Source: Gp6-AA40 sp035649635
GTDB taxonomy: Bacteria > Acidobacteriota > Vicinamibacteria > Vicinamibacterales > UBA2999
Length of the DNA: 64,000 bases
Assembly (NCBI GenBank): GCA_035649635.1
Contig: DASRJE010000136.1
Span: forward strand, 1-64,000
Direction of reading: 5' to 3'
The notes under the pieces are model-generated. The model made no database searches. It worked only from the letters and a program-made list of their open reading frames with translations, and was not told the DNA's origin. Below, in pieces: positions 1 to 9,063 of the stretch (positions are counted from its first letter, which is position 1; each line of letters begins with the position of its first letter). The position numbers and the translations under genes were made by a program.

Positions 1-454
1 TGCGCTGGTTGATGGTCTTGCCCGTCGTACGTTTTCCGAAGCGGAGCGTGCCGGAGGGCATGCCCGGAGCGTTGTGGGCGATCACGACCAGTCCCATCCA
101 CTTCGCATTGAGATACAGGTCGAAGTAGCGGGCCTCCTCCGCGATCTTTGACACGACGGTGAGGCGATACCAGCGGTTCGGCTCCAGGTTGGCTGCTTTG
201 ATTGCAGTCCAATGGTCTGCGACCGCGAAGTACATCTGAGGCAGTGATTCCAGTGACGATTCCTTGGGCGCTCTGAAGTACGTCCCCTGACCGAGCGCGA
301 AGGTGCCGGTCCCGTTCTCCGCGACACACGGGCCCTCGTAGCCCTTCGGGTACTGCGGCATGTATCGAAAGGTGATCGTGTGATCGCCGTTGAAGAACTC
401 GGAAAAGGCAAGGTCGGTGTCGACGTATCCCGTCCACGAGAATGCCACGGCCAT
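1..454 (-). CDS. LamG / concanavalin-A-like protein (partial, C-terminus off window)
   Basis: The frame is open from the left edge to an ATG at 454, so only about 151 N-terminal residues are visible. The start is supported by AGGAGG at 459-464. No signal peptide is seen. Stretches such as FNGDHTITFRYMPQ, NRWYRLTVVSKIAEE and FDLYLNAKWMG alternate hydrophobic and polar residues in the way typical of LamG/concanavalin-A-like beta-sandwich domains, which bind carbohydrate or protein ligands. The fold is a recognition by pattern; the ligand is unknown. It is transcribed away from the decayed transporter that follows. Confidence 0.6.
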   Translation of the reverse strand, partial: MAVAFSWTGYVDTDLAFSEFFNGDHTITFRYMPQYPKGYEGPCVAENGTGTFALGQGTYFRAPKESSLESLPQMYFAVADHWTAIKAANLEPNRWYRLTVVSKIAEEARYFDLYLNAKWMGLVVIAHNAPGMPSGTLRFGKRTTGKTINQR

Positions 455-514
455 AGAACCTCCTCTGCCGTTCCTGTTGCGCGGCCAGGCCGGCACGCCG
501 CGTGAGGGATCGCG

Positions 515-1656
515 ATGAAGAGTACTTCTGGTTACTGGGTTGTCGACGTCTTTTTGGCCTCAGTCAAATCTCAGGCGGCCGAGCTTGAGGATAATGACGG
601 CATGTCATCCGAGTCCGTCCTCAAAGGGGCGGGGGCGGCTCAGCCTCATGCGACGCGTTCGACCCGCACGGCGGCTTCCACCTTCGAACCCTTCATCCCT
701 GCAAGCGCGAGGCTGCGCGAGCTGACGGCGCCGCCGCTCATCGTCGGCACGCTGCTCGGAATCATCTTTGGCGCGTCCTCGCTTTATCTGGTCCTGAAGG
801 TCGGGCTCACGGTCAGCGCATCGATCCCCGTGGCGGTGATCTCGATCACGCTCTTTCGCGCGCTATCCAGGCTTGGCTTTCGCGATGCCACGATCCTCGA
901 GAACAACATCGTGCAGACAGCGGGCTCGGCCGAGAGGCTGTTGGGCGCGCAGGCAGGCTCGGATGTCAATTCATACAAGGTGGTGCACAAGACGACGACC
1001 GAGTTCGAACCCGCAGGTCGCTATCTCGTGAACGATCAAGGCGCTCCAGTGTATCTGGCCGACCCCGGCATCAACGGCGTTTACACCACTGTTCCAGGAA
1101 GCGGCCAGACCGTTACCAAATTCAGTGCGCCAAAGGCGACGTTGATGTCCTACATCATCAAAGGCGTTCTTGGCGGAGATCTCCCATGGGCGCTCATCCT
1201 CCTTGGGACGATGATTGCGATAACGCTGGAGTTGGCGGGCACCTCCTCGCTGGCGTTCGCGGTCGGGATGTACCTGCCGATTTCGACGTCGACGCCGATC
1301 TTGCTTGGCGGTGTGGTGTGATGGGACGTCGATCGATACCTGCGTACGAAGCCGGAGAATCAAGGGTTGAGCGAGGACGAGATGACGGCCAGGACCGACC
1401 AGAGTCAAGGCGTGCTCCTAGCGTCGGGATACATCGCGGGCGCGACGCTCGCGGGTGTGGTCTACAGCTTTCTCAATCTGAATGAGAGCGTCACGAGGCG
1501 TTTAGTCGGGTTCGAACGCTGGGCAACCGAGCACGATCGGGCTTTCGATGGACCCACGCGGACGTCATTGGCCTCGTTCCAATCCTCGTCGTCTCCATCT
1601 TTTTGTATCTCGTCGGGCGTGACTGGTTCCTGCGAAAGCGCGCACCTTCACTCTGA
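515..1656 (+). pseudogene. Decayed OPT-family oligopeptide transporter
   Basis: The first part (LRELTAPPLIVGTLLGIIFG, then ATILENNIVQTAGSA) is the N-terminus of an OPT family transporter. The sequence then jumps at about position 950 straight to the C-terminal part (YLVNDQGAPVYLADPGING, KATLMSYIIKGVLGG, LAFAVGMYLPISTSTP). Roughly 380 residues present in full-length members are missing. A TGA at 1319-1321 interrupts the frame where relatives have Arg (CGA to TGA), and the same frame then continues with GVLLASGYIAGATLAG. A frameshift near 1550 follows, after which another frame reads VIGLVPILVVSIFLYLVGRD to a stop at 1654-1656. Three independent lesions make this a pseudogene. The original start may be the ATG at 515 or at 602. 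Confidence 0.85.
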
Positions 1657-1775
1657 TGGGCTTGCCCGCCTGCCTCAGCCGTATTCAGCCGATCTCGAAC
1701 TGACGGCGTTGCTGCCCATCTCTTCGGGCAAATCCGGCCGACGGGGTTCGGCCACGAAGTTGCACGACCGAAGGC

Positions 1776-3059
1776 ATGAGGAACCTCCAGGCCGATCACC
1801 CCTGGCTCGTCAGAGTCGTCAAGACTGCGCTGGTGGCCATCGGGATCACGGCTTTTCTCCTGGCAATCGCACAGGATCAGGAGACCGTCAAGCTGCGTAG
1901 CGCGGTTGCCGCGGAAGATCCCGATGCCGCTGATTACCTCGCGACGCTCGTCGCATCCAACCTGGTCGCAGGCAACAGCTACGAGGTCCTCGTCAACGGC
2001 GACCAGGCGTTTCCCGCGATGCTTGACGCCATCGCGCACGCGCGTGAACGAGTCAGCTTCGAAACTTTCGTTTACGAAGAGGGACAGGTCGCCAACCAGT
2101 TCACCGACGCCCTCGAGAAGGCGGCGCGGCGCGGCGTCACCGTCTACGTCATCCTCGATGCCGTGGGCGCCAGCAGCATCGATACCGATCACGTGAAGCG
2201 ACTGCGCGCGGCCGGCTGCACGATCGTGAACTTCAATCCGACCAGCTGGTACACGCTGGAGGAGGTGAACTACCGCACCCATCGCAAGATCCTCGTCGTC
2301 GACGGCACCATTGGATTCACGGGTGGGCTGGGCGTCGCCGATCACTGGCTCGGCCATGCGCAGGACGCGGACCACTGGCGCGACACACACGTCCTCATCC
2401 GCGGGCCGATCGTCCGCCTGCTCGAGGGTGCGTTCTATGAGAACTTGATCGAAGGAGACGAGACGGCCACGCCAGTGCTCACCAAAGTAGCAGCGGTTGC
2501 CGGGGCTGACGATCAATCGATGGTCGTGCGCAGCTCACCTTCCGACGGCGCGAGCGACTTGAAGCGCCTGTATCTGCTGGCGGTTGCCATGGCCCGCCGA
2601 TCGGTCGACATCACCTCTCCCTACTTCGTCACCGACGAATCGACGACGTGGGCCTTCAAGGACGCGCTCGCGAGAGGCGTGAAGGTTCGGATTCTGGTCG
2701 AGGGAGAGATCACCGATCAGAAGCCGGTGAAATACGCGTCGCGCGCGGCGTACGACGACCTGCTCGCGAGCGGCGTCGAAATTCATGAATACCTGCCGAC
2801 GATGATGCATACCAAGACGCTGGTCGTCGACGGCGTGCTCAGCATCTTCGGGTCGGCGAACTTCGACAACCGGTCGCTGGAGCTGAATGATGAAGTGAAC
2901 ATCGCCGCGCTGAATCGCCGGCTTGCCGGCCGATTTGTTCACGACTTCGAGAAGGATCTGCGCGCGTCGCGAATGTTGACGGTGGATACCTGGCGCAAGC
3001 GGCCGTTCATGGAGAAGGCGCACGAGCAGTTCTGGAGCTACTTCGCCGAGGTGTTCTAA
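1776..3059 (+). CDS. Phospholipase D family protein, cardiolipin synthase-like
   Basis: A 427-residue protein of the PLD superfamily, probably a cardiolipin synthase (condensing phosphatidylglycerol or transferring phosphatidyl groups at the membrane). Both HKD motifs are intact: HRKILVVDG near residue 169 and HTKTLVVDG near residue 346, each followed by the usual GS/GG-N segment (IGFTGGLG and IFGSANFDNRSLELNDE). An N-terminal hydrophobic segment (VVKTALVAIGITAFLLAIA) would anchor it. The length fits ClsB/ClsC-like enzymes. The start has only a weak GAAGG upstream. It is a single gene between the OPT relic and a convergent kinase gene. Another PLD-family hydrolase function cannot be excluded. 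Confidence 0.85.
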   Translation: MRNLQADHPWLVRVVKTALVAIGITAFLLAIAQDQETVKLRSAVAAEDPDAADYLATLVASNLVAGNSYEVLVNGDQAFPAMLDAIAHARERVSFETFVYEEGQVANQFTDALEKAARRGVTVYVILDAVGASSIDTDHVKRLRAAGCTIVNFNPTSWYTLEEVNYRTHRKILVVDGTIGFTGGLGVADHWLGHAQDADHWRDTHVLIRGPIVRLLEGAFYENLIEGDETATPVLTKVAAVAGADDQSMVVRSSPSDGASDLKRLYLLAVAMARRSVDITSPYFVTDESTTWAFKDALARGVKVRILVEGEITDQKPVKYASRAAYDDLLASGVEIHEYLPTMMHTKTLVVDGVLSIFGSANFDNRSLELNDEVNIAALNRRLAGRFVHDFEKDLRASRMLTVDTWRKRPFMEKAHEQFWSYFAEVF

Positions 3060-3071
3060 ACGCGCGTCTGC

Positions 3072-5753
3072 TCAAGCGGTCAGTCCTTTGATCAGCACGA
3101 TGTTGGTCTGCAATTCCGCAACCGCCGCATACAGATATCGGCCGTCGCCAGACCAGGAGATGCTGCGAGAGATGAGCGTCGGCTGATCGCCGAAGTCGGT
3201 CACCGGTTGCAGCGGCTCACCTGAAACCGGCAACAGCCAGAGGTTCGTCGTCGGCCCGTCGATGAGCGACGTCGCCAACCACTTGCCGTCCGGTGAGACG
3301 GCTGCGTGAGCAACCAACGCGCCTGGCGACCCGGGAATTCGCTCGCCGGACACGCGAGCGATCACCTCCGTTGGTCCGTCTTCCGGGCTCGCGCGACAGA
3401 ACTCGGTCACGGCTCCCCACCACCATAGTCCAAGGGCAGGGCGGTCGCTCGCCGAGTCGTGCATGGACTCGAAACTCGCCGGCCTCACGAAATACAACGT
3501 CGCACCGTCCGGAGAAATGGCCGGTATCAAGATGCCGCTTGTGTCTTCGCGGATGACGATCGCCTGTCCGCCATCGATCGGGATCTTCTCGAGGCGCTTA
3601 CGCTCTTCTCCGAGGCGCCAGTAGTACAACCACTTCCCGTCGCTCGACCAGCTTGGTGCCCATCCACGGACAACGTGGCGAAGCGCTGTGCCATCGGGAC
3701 GTACGGCCCACAGTCCCCCCTGCCCGCGTCGATTCATGACGAACGCAATCACATCGCCCCTGGGAGACCACATCGGCACACCCACGCTGACCAGAGGATC
3801 GGTCTCGAACGTGATTTGACGGGTGCTGGATCCATCGGTGCTCGCGACCCAGAGGTTCGCGTGACCGCCGTTGTCGGAGATGTACACGATCCGTTTCCCG
3901 TCCGGACTGACCGAAGGCGTCTGCACCTGGCCCGTCTGGCGTGTGACACGCGTTGCGTTTCGAGTGTTCTCGGCCGGCGATCCCGCGACGGGAAACTTCC
4001 AGATATCCGACCGCATTCGCACGCGACTCACGACCAGGCTGCCGGTCGAATGTCCGTCGGGCTGGATGTACGAATCGTCTCCAAAGGTCAGCGCACGATC
4101 GCCAGTACCGTCGTTCGCGATGGTTCGCAGGTTGCAAACCGGCGGATAGAGCATCGTGCTGCCGCGCGATGAGCTATAGATGAAGCCAGAACTGTCGGGC
4201 AGCCATGTGAAGCCGGTCAGCGCCGAGTCCCGTGTGACCTCGCGCCGCTCTCCGCCTCGAACGGCCACGACCTCCAACGCGACGTCGAAGCCGGCTGAAT
4301 AATCCGACCGTTGAAACGCGAGCCATCGATCGTCAGGCGACCATCGCAGAGAGCTGTAGGCTGCCGTGGGGAGCAGCACCACCTGCTCCAGATCCGAGCC
4401 ATCACGAGCGACCGTCACGAGCATCAACTGATTGCCGGTTGCGCGCAGCAGCACGATACGGCTGCCATCGTGACTGATGTCGGCGCCTCCCAGGGCCGTG
4501 GTGACCGGCCGCGGCCACCCACCAAGTGCGCCGATCTCGAAGATCGTCCCTTCCTCCAGCCGGCTGGCGCCGGGCGTGTAGTAGATGAGGGCGTTCGAAT
4601 CCGGGCTCCAGCGCGGAAACAGGTGATGCGACTCGTCGCGGGTGAGCTGTAGCAGCGTCCCGCCGGCAAGCAGTCGAATCCAGAGCTGATGCCACCCCGC
4701 GACGTCCGCGACAAACGCCACCATCTTGCCGTCCGGCGAGACGACAGGAGACTGGGTCGTTCCGACGAAATCAGTGATGCGTTGAAATTCGAGGTCGCGG
4801 CCGACGCCGATTGCCGTTGACGAGCGCACGTCGGCTTCACCGGGATTGCTCCACTCGTCGATCTCGAGGCGGGCGTCGGCGACGTCGCGAAGGCGGCGTC
4901 GTGGATCCTTTTCGAGGCATCGCCGGAGCAGCCTGCGAAGCTGCGCCGGCGTGTGTTTCGGCAAGGCGGTCCAGTCCGGGTCGCGCTCGAGAATCGACAC
5001 GATCACGTCGGCGATGGTGTCGCCTTCGAACGCCCGTCGCCCGGTCAGGATCTCGTAGAGCACGCAGCCGAATCCCCACACGTCGGTCCGCTTGTCGACA
5101 GGCAGACCGCGTGCCTGTTCGGGACTCATATACGACGCCGTCCCCAGAATCACGCCCGCGCGCGTCCCGCTCGACAGCACTGTCGGCGAATGAGAGACGT
5201 CCAACGCCGCGAACAACTGGTCCGACGATGGTGTGCCCACGTCGAGTTTCGCCAGGCCGAAGTCGAGCACTTTGACAGTGCCCGACGGCGTGATCTTGAC
5301 GTTGGCTGGCTTGAGATCGCGATGGATGATTCCGCGTTCGTGTGCCGCGTCGAGGGCATCAGTGAGCTGTCGCGCAATCTCGAGCGCCTGGGGAATCGGG
5401 ATTGGACCGCGGACTCCAGGCAGGACCACTCCTGCCGCAGCTGGCGCAGCCACGCGTTCCGACAGCGTATCGCCCTCGATGACCTCCATAACGAGTGCCG
5501 TCATCGTCCCGGTGTCTTCCACGCCATAGAGCGTGGCGATATTCGGATGATTGAGCGACGCCAGAAGCCTTGCCTCACGTTCGAAGCGGGCGATGTGATC
5601 GGGATCGGACAGGGACGCGGAGGGCAAGATCTTGAGCGCAACGTCGCGCCCTAATTTGGTGTCGCGCGCGCGGTAGACTTCGCCCATCCCGCCGCTTCCA
5701 AGCTTGGCGATGACTTCGTATGGGCCAACGCGGTGACCTATCGCGAGCGGCAT
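3072..5753 (-). CDS. Ser/Thr protein kinase with C-terminal PD40 (TolB-like) beta-propeller
   Basis: An 893-residue protein. Residues about 10-280 form a Hanks-type kinase: glycine loop GSGGMGEVYRA, VAIK-type lysine in DVALKIL, catalytic loop HRDLKPANVK, DFGLAK and GTASYMSPEQARG. The rest contains repeated WSPD/SPDGK units (for example SPVVSPDGKMVAFVAD, PRWSPDSNALIYY, PSVSPDGKRIVYISDNGG), the signature of PD40 propeller blades. Many acidobacterial kinases have this architecture. No clear membrane segment joins the two parts, which is unusual since many relatives have one. The ATG at 5753 is chosen because MPLAIGHRVGPYEV is the usual kinase N-terminus; a longer frame reaches 5894 but would overlap the upstream gene. 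It follows the TPR gene on the same strand by 38 nt. Confidence 0.9.
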   Translation of the reverse strand: MPLAIGHRVGPYEVIAKLGSGGMGEVYRARDTKLGRDVALKILPSASLSDPDHIARFEREARLLASLNHPNIATLYGVEDTGTMTALVMEVIEGDTLSERVAAPAAAGVVLPGVRGPIPIPQALEIARQLTDALDAAHERGIIHRDLKPANVKITPSGTVKVLDFGLAKLDVGTPSSDQLFAALDVSHSPTVLSSGTRAGVILGTASYMSPEQARGLPVDKRTDVWGFGCVLYEILTGRRAFEGDTIADVIVSILERDPDWTALPKHTPAQLRRLLRRCLEKDPRRRLRDVADARLEIDEWSNPGEADVRSSTAIGVGRDLEFQRITDFVGTTQSPVVSPDGKMVAFVADVAGWHQLWIRLLAGGTLLQLTRDESHHLFPRWSPDSNALIYYTPGASRLEEGTIFEIGALGGWPRPVTTALGGADISHDGSRIVLLRATGNQLMLVTVARDGSDLEQVVLLPTAAYSSLRWSPDDRWLAFQRSDYSAGFDVALEVVAVRGGERREVTRDSALTGFTWLPDSSGFIYSSSRGSTMLYPPVCNLRTIANDGTGDRALTFGDDSYIQPDGHSTGSLVVSRVRMRSDIWKFPVAGSPAENTRNATRVTRQTGQVQTPSVSPDGKRIVYISDNGGHANLWVASTDGSSTRQITFETDPLVSVGVPMWSPRGDVIAFVMNRRGQGGLWAVRPDGTALRHVVRGWAPSWSSDGKWLYYWRLGEERKRLEKIPIDGGQAIVIREDTSGILIPAISPDGATLYFVRPASFESMHDSASDRPALGLWWWGAVTEFCRASPEDGPTEVIARVSGERIPGSPGALVAHAAVSPDGKWLATSLIDGPTTNLWLLPVSGEPLQPVTDFGDQPTLISRSISWSGDGRYLYAAVAELQTNIVLIKGLTA

Positions 5754-5791
5754 GTTGCGCGAAACCGCCGGGAATTCTATCCCTGTCGCGT

Positions 5792-6619
5792 TCAGTAACG
5801 GAGGTTCGCGCCGAAATTGGGAACGTTGCCCGCCTGGACGTCCCTGGTCCAGGCATCGAGGCGGTCTCCGCCCATCTTCCAAAACGCGCGGCACATCTCG
5901 AAGTAGGCCAGCACCGCCTCTCTTTCACCGTACTCCAGCAGGTCTCTGGCCAGCGTCATGTTCGGACCAAACGAGCTGAGTACCGGCGATCCAGGTATCT
6001 CGGCCGACGCTCGCAGGAACGTCACAGCGTCGGCGAGCCGGCCCTCGCGCACGGCGATGCGGCCCAGCATGAGATTCCCCTTGTGCACAGCGTCGCCATA
6101 ATTCCACTTGGTGGGATCGCTCCCGGCCTGTTTCAGCAGGCGTTCGGCGTACGCGCGCGCCTTCTCGAAATCGCCCGCGTCGAACGCCATCGCCGGTAAA
6201 TCGGTGAGCGTCGTCCGCTGGCTCGGGTCCATAGCGTTGGCGCGCTCCATCAGCGACAACGCTGCGATCGCCTCGGTCACGTCCCCTGACGAGGCATTCA
6301 ACCGGTGAAGCAACGCCAGCTTCTGGATCCATTTCGGATTTTTCGGCTCGAGGTCGCGCGCCCGTTCCAGCAGTTCCTGGGCCAATGGGCGATCGCGGAT
6401 CATGAAAAAGTCGGCCGCTCCCTCGAGCACATCGACGTTCTCGGGAAGCGCCTCCACACGAGCCAGCCACTGCGCCTTGTACTGGGCATACAAGGCGGGA
6501 TCCATATACACCTGTGCGCGGCCGCCGCTGTTGAAGCCGTCGAACGGATTCGTCTGTGCCGGCGCGGCAACCGGTGCCGTCAGTAGGACGGCGAGAAAAC
6601 CGAGTGAGCGGCATCGCAT
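5792..6619 (-). CDS. Secreted TPR-like protein
   Basis: A 275-residue protein with a signal peptide (SLGFLAVLLTAPVAAPAQ) followed by helical tetratricopeptide-like repeats, for example AQELLERARDLEPKNPKWIQ and FEKARAYAERLLKQAGSDPT. It probably acts as a periplasmic scaffold. The start at 6619 has an AGGAG sequence about 9 nt upstream. It precedes the kinase-propeller gene by 38 nt on the same strand and may be co-transcribed with it. No enzymatic motif is visible and the partner is unknown. Confidence 0.75.
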   Translation of the reverse strand: MRCRSLGFLAVLLTAPVAAPAQTNPFDGFNSGGRAQVYMDPALYAQYKAQWLARVEALPENVDVLEGAADFFMIRDRPLAQELLERARDLEPKNPKWIQKLALLHRLNASSGDVTEAIAALSLMERANAMDPSQRTTLTDLPAMAFDAGDFEKARAYAERLLKQAGSDPTKWNYGDAVHKGNLMLGRIAVREGRLADAVTFLRASAEIPGSPVLSSFGPNMTLARDLLEYGEREAVLAYFEMCRAFWKMGGDRLDAWTRDVQAGNVPNFGANLRY

Positions 6620-6784
6620 GGGAGATCCTCCCTATGGCTCAGGTTCTGCAGCGACTCCCTAACGCAACAACGCCGCAAGCCGCGCGTCCGAACGCGATTC
6701 CTCGATCGCTAAACCTCGAAGCAGGTCGATCCGATATACCGTGCGAATAACCCCTGGCCACCAGTGCTCTACTCAGGTCGACCC

Positions 6785-6946
6785 ATGCTTGGTTCCTTTA
6801 CTGTATCCGTCTTCTTCGCCCTGATCGCGACCGGCCTTGCCCTGTTGCGGCGGCGCGGCCGGCGGGCGGTTCATTCGTGGCATCTGTTACGTGACCTCAG
6901 CCCCGTGAGCTCGCAGTGGTTGGCTGACTATCGACGCGGTGGATAA
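6785..6946 (+). CDS. Possible small single-pass membrane protein
   Basis: A 53-residue frame starting MLGSFTVSVFFALIATGLAL, which is one transmembrane helix, followed by a basic patch (RRRGRRA) and a short tail ending SSQWLADYRRGG. The topology and charge distribution are plausible for a small inner-membrane protein, and third codon positions are GC-rich. There is no strong ribosome-binding site. It lies in the 370-nt space between the TPR gene and the methyltransferase, where nothing else is recognised. Its coding status is uncertain. Confidence 0.35.
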   Translation: MLGSFTVSVFFALIATGLALLRRRGRRAVHSWHLLRDLSPVSSQWLADYRRGG

Positions 6947-6988
6947 TCCGACCCGACCACGCGTGTCGCCATGATGTAATGGCGTTCG

Positions 6989-7807
6989 ATGACCGTCGAG
7001 CGCCGCCACGGTGAATTTCCCGAACAGGCTGATGACAATCGCCGGATATGGAACGCCAACGCTCGCTGGTGGGACAATCAAATCGGTGACGGCAACGACT
7101 TCCAGACACTGCTGATCGAGCCACCGACGGAGCGCCTGCTCGACCTCCGAACCGGGGATGTCGTCGTCGACATCGCATGCGGCGCGGGACGATTCACCAG
7201 GCGAATGGCGCAGCTCGGCGCGCAGGTCGTCGCGTTCGACTACAGCGAGGAATTCATTGCGCGCGCACGGGAACGCACGCCCAGCGATGCCCCGATCGAG
7301 TACCGCGTCGCCGATGCCGCCAACGCTCAGGCCCTTCTCGCCCTGGGAGCGACCCGGTTCAACAAGGCCGTCTGCACGATGGCCCTCATGGACATGCCCC
7401 AGATCGAAACGCTGTTCACTACACTGCCGCGCATGCTGACGCCAGACGGTGTGTTCGTGTTCTCCGTCACGCACCCATGCTTCCACTCGGCAGACATCCA
7501 GCGCTTCGCGGAGATCTTTGATGAGGCCGACGGCCGGCACGCGATCCGCTCCGGCGTCAAAGTGTCGTCATATCTCTCATCGGTCGCGAGGAAAACAGAG
7601 GGCATCGCCGGCCAACCCGAGCCCCAGTGGTTCTTCCATCGCCCGATCAGCACACTCTTTCGGGTGGCATTCGACGCCGGCTTCGTGGTCGACGCCATCG
7701 AGGAGCCGCGACTCCCGGTCCCGGCGCCGCGCAAGGCCGGCGTCCGGTGGGACGACATGCCGGATATCCCACCGATCATGGTCGTGCGGATGAGGTCGAT
7801 TCGATAG
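6989..7807 (+). CDS. Class I SAM-dependent methyltransferase
   Basis: A 272-residue methyltransferase. Motif I is VVVDIACGAGRFTRRMAQLG (near residue 55), and the acidic residue after strand 2 is in VVAFDYSEEFIARA. The later part (FVFSVTHPCFHSADI) fits the small-molecule methyltransferase fold. The N-terminus RRIWNANARWWDNQIGDGND is typical of the family in which a helix precedes the Rossmann core. The substrate cannot be predicted. It stands alone between two unrelated genes, with no clear ribosome-binding site. Confidence 0.8.
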   Translation: MTVERRHGEFPEQADDNRRIWNANARWWDNQIGDGNDFQTLLIEPPTERLLDLRTGDVVVDIACGAGRFTRRMAQLGAQVVAFDYSEEFIARARERTPSDAPIEYRVADAANAQALLALGATRFNKAVCTMALMDMPQIETLFTTLPRMLTPDGVFVFSVTHPCFHSADIQRFAEIFDEADGRHAIRSGVKVSSYLSSVARKTEGIAGQPEPQWFFHRPISTLFRVAFDAGFVVDAIEEPRLPVPAPRKAGVRWDDMPDIPPIMVVRMRSIR

Positions 7808-7978
7808 CAACGTCCACATTAGAAGCCAGGCCGGCCGAACTGACGCAGCGTCAGTCCAAACAAGAGGGTCGTTATTCAGATCCCGCCTGGCACTCCCTTT
7901 GTTGTAGAAGTCAGTTCTGGGGGCGTGTGGTGTCGTAAGCACGCCCAGCAGAAGGTCAGCAATTTTTCGAAGGTAACC

Positions 7979-8596
7979 ATGCACTCGCTCAGAAAAATTT
8001 CATTTGCCTGCGCAGTGGCGACTTGTTTCGCCGTCTCTCCTCTCGTTGGTACTGCCGCCCAGACGTTAGAGTCAGTTGGAGTCCCAGCGTTCAACATCGC
8101 GAGCATCGGCATCGGTAATTTCGGCCAGGTCAGTCAGACCTATTATCGCGGCGGCCAGCCTGATGGAAGCGACTTCAGCAATCTCGCGGCACTGGGGATC
8201 AAGACCGTGATCGACCTGCAGCGGGACGGCAAGCTCGTTGAGCGTCAGCTGGTCGAATCGGCGGGTATGAAGTTCTATCGAATTCCGATGACTACCCGCA
8301 CCGCCCCCACAAGAGACGAGCTCGCGCTCTTTCTCCAACTCGTCAACGATCCCTCGAATCAGCCTGTGTACGTGCACTGCGCAGGCGGACGCCATCGGAC
8401 CGGTGTGATGACGGCCGTCTACCGCATGACGCACGACGGCTGGACGTCGGATCAAGCGTTCAAAGAAATGAAGCAGTACGATTTCGGACCCGACTTCCTG
8501 CACCCTGAGTTCAAACAGTTCGTATACGCCTATCGCGTGGAACCCGGTCCAGCGCTCACTGCTCCAACAGTTACCGCGGTAAACGCAGCGAATTGA
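7979..8596 (+). CDS. Secreted dual-specificity/tyrosine phosphatase-like protein
   Basis: A 205-residue protein with a signal peptide (ISFACAVATCFAVSPLVGTAAQ) and a Cys-based phosphatase domain. The P-loop HCAGGRHRTG near residue 135 contains the CX5R motif, and an upstream segment (YYRGGQPDGSDFSNLAALGI) matches the start of PTP/DSP-like domains of the DUF442 or Siw14 type. LGIKTVIDLQRDGK is the conserved strand with its general-acid region nearby. The ATG at 7979 is chosen over an upstream start because it begins the signal peptide and has AAGG 7 nt upstream. The substrate is unknown: phosphoprotein, phosphoinositide or another phosphate. Confidence 0.8.
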   Translation: MHSLRKISFACAVATCFAVSPLVGTAAQTLESVGVPAFNIASIGIGNFGQVSQTYYRGGQPDGSDFSNLAALGIKTVIDLQRDGKLVERQLVESAGMKFYRIPMTTRTAPTRDELALFLQLVNDPSNQPVYVHCAGGRHRTGVMTAVYRMTHDGWTSDQAFKEMKQYDFGPDFLHPEFKQFVYAYRVEPGPALTAPTVTAVNAAN

Positions 8597-8634
8597 CGGG
8601 CCAGCCGGATGTTTTCAACGTGATTCCCTGGCAC

Positions 8635-8998
8635 TCACAGGTGCGTTGAAGACGCGAGAGAACAGGCGGCCAGTGTCTCCGCGTCAAGCCGTTCACGCAG
8701 CAGTCTCATTGCGCGGCTCACGTCGCCGAGCGCCGCCCACGCGGCGGCGTCGAGGTAATACCGCGTTCCCGCGTAAATCGAGCGCCCTCTGATAGTCACC
8801 TCGCAGAAAATGTGTATGAGCGACACTGGACATCAGAGCGGGGTCGAGACCTATCGCCCGATCGTGTGCCGCTACCGACGCGTCGAGATGGTCGCAAGAC
8901 CGAAGTGCCTGCACCAGTCCGGCCAGGCTTTCAGGCTCGTCTCCGCGTGCGACTAGCGCGCTTTTCAATTCCGCGTCGAGCGGGGCTTCGGCCCGGCC
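8635..8998 (-). pseudogene. Frameshifted C-terminal relic of a TPR protein
   Basis: Two frames on the minus strand join into one TPR tail. The upstream frame reads ALVARGDEPESLAGLVQALR, then AHDRAIGLDPALMSSVAHTH and FLRGDYQRALD. At about 8780 homology moves to another frame, YYLDAAAWAALGDVSRAMRL, ending at 8635. Tails like this occur in adenylate-cyclase/TPR and kinase/TPR proteins. No N-terminal part or start codon is present; a palindromic repeat (9009-9028) lies just before the remaining fragment. It is a truncated and frameshifted remnant. Confidence 0.55.
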
Positions 8999-9008
8999 TA
9001 AATCGGAG

Positions 9009-9028
9009 GCGCAGGGTCAAGCCTGCGC
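9009..9028. repeat. Short palindromic repeat, GCGCAGG family
   Basis: A hairpin in which GCGCAGG and CCTGCGC are separated by a short loop. A close copy, with the same arms, lies at 36781-36800. It sits between the TPR relic and the C-terminus of the EEP-family gene. Confidence 0.5.
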
Positions 9029-9063
9029 TCTCCACCGATACTAAGAAGGCTGGTCGGGAGCAG

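Noticed and set aside
1491..2516. A 341-codon minus-strand frame opposite the PLD gene
   Set aside because: Shadow of the cardiolipin-synthase-like gene, whose HKD motifs prove the plus-strand frame.
7888..7902. A sigma-54-like site (TGGCAC-N5-TTGT) upstream of the Cys-phosphatase gene
   Set aside because: The nearly invariant GC of the -12 element is GT here; one near-match in 64 kb is expected by chance.
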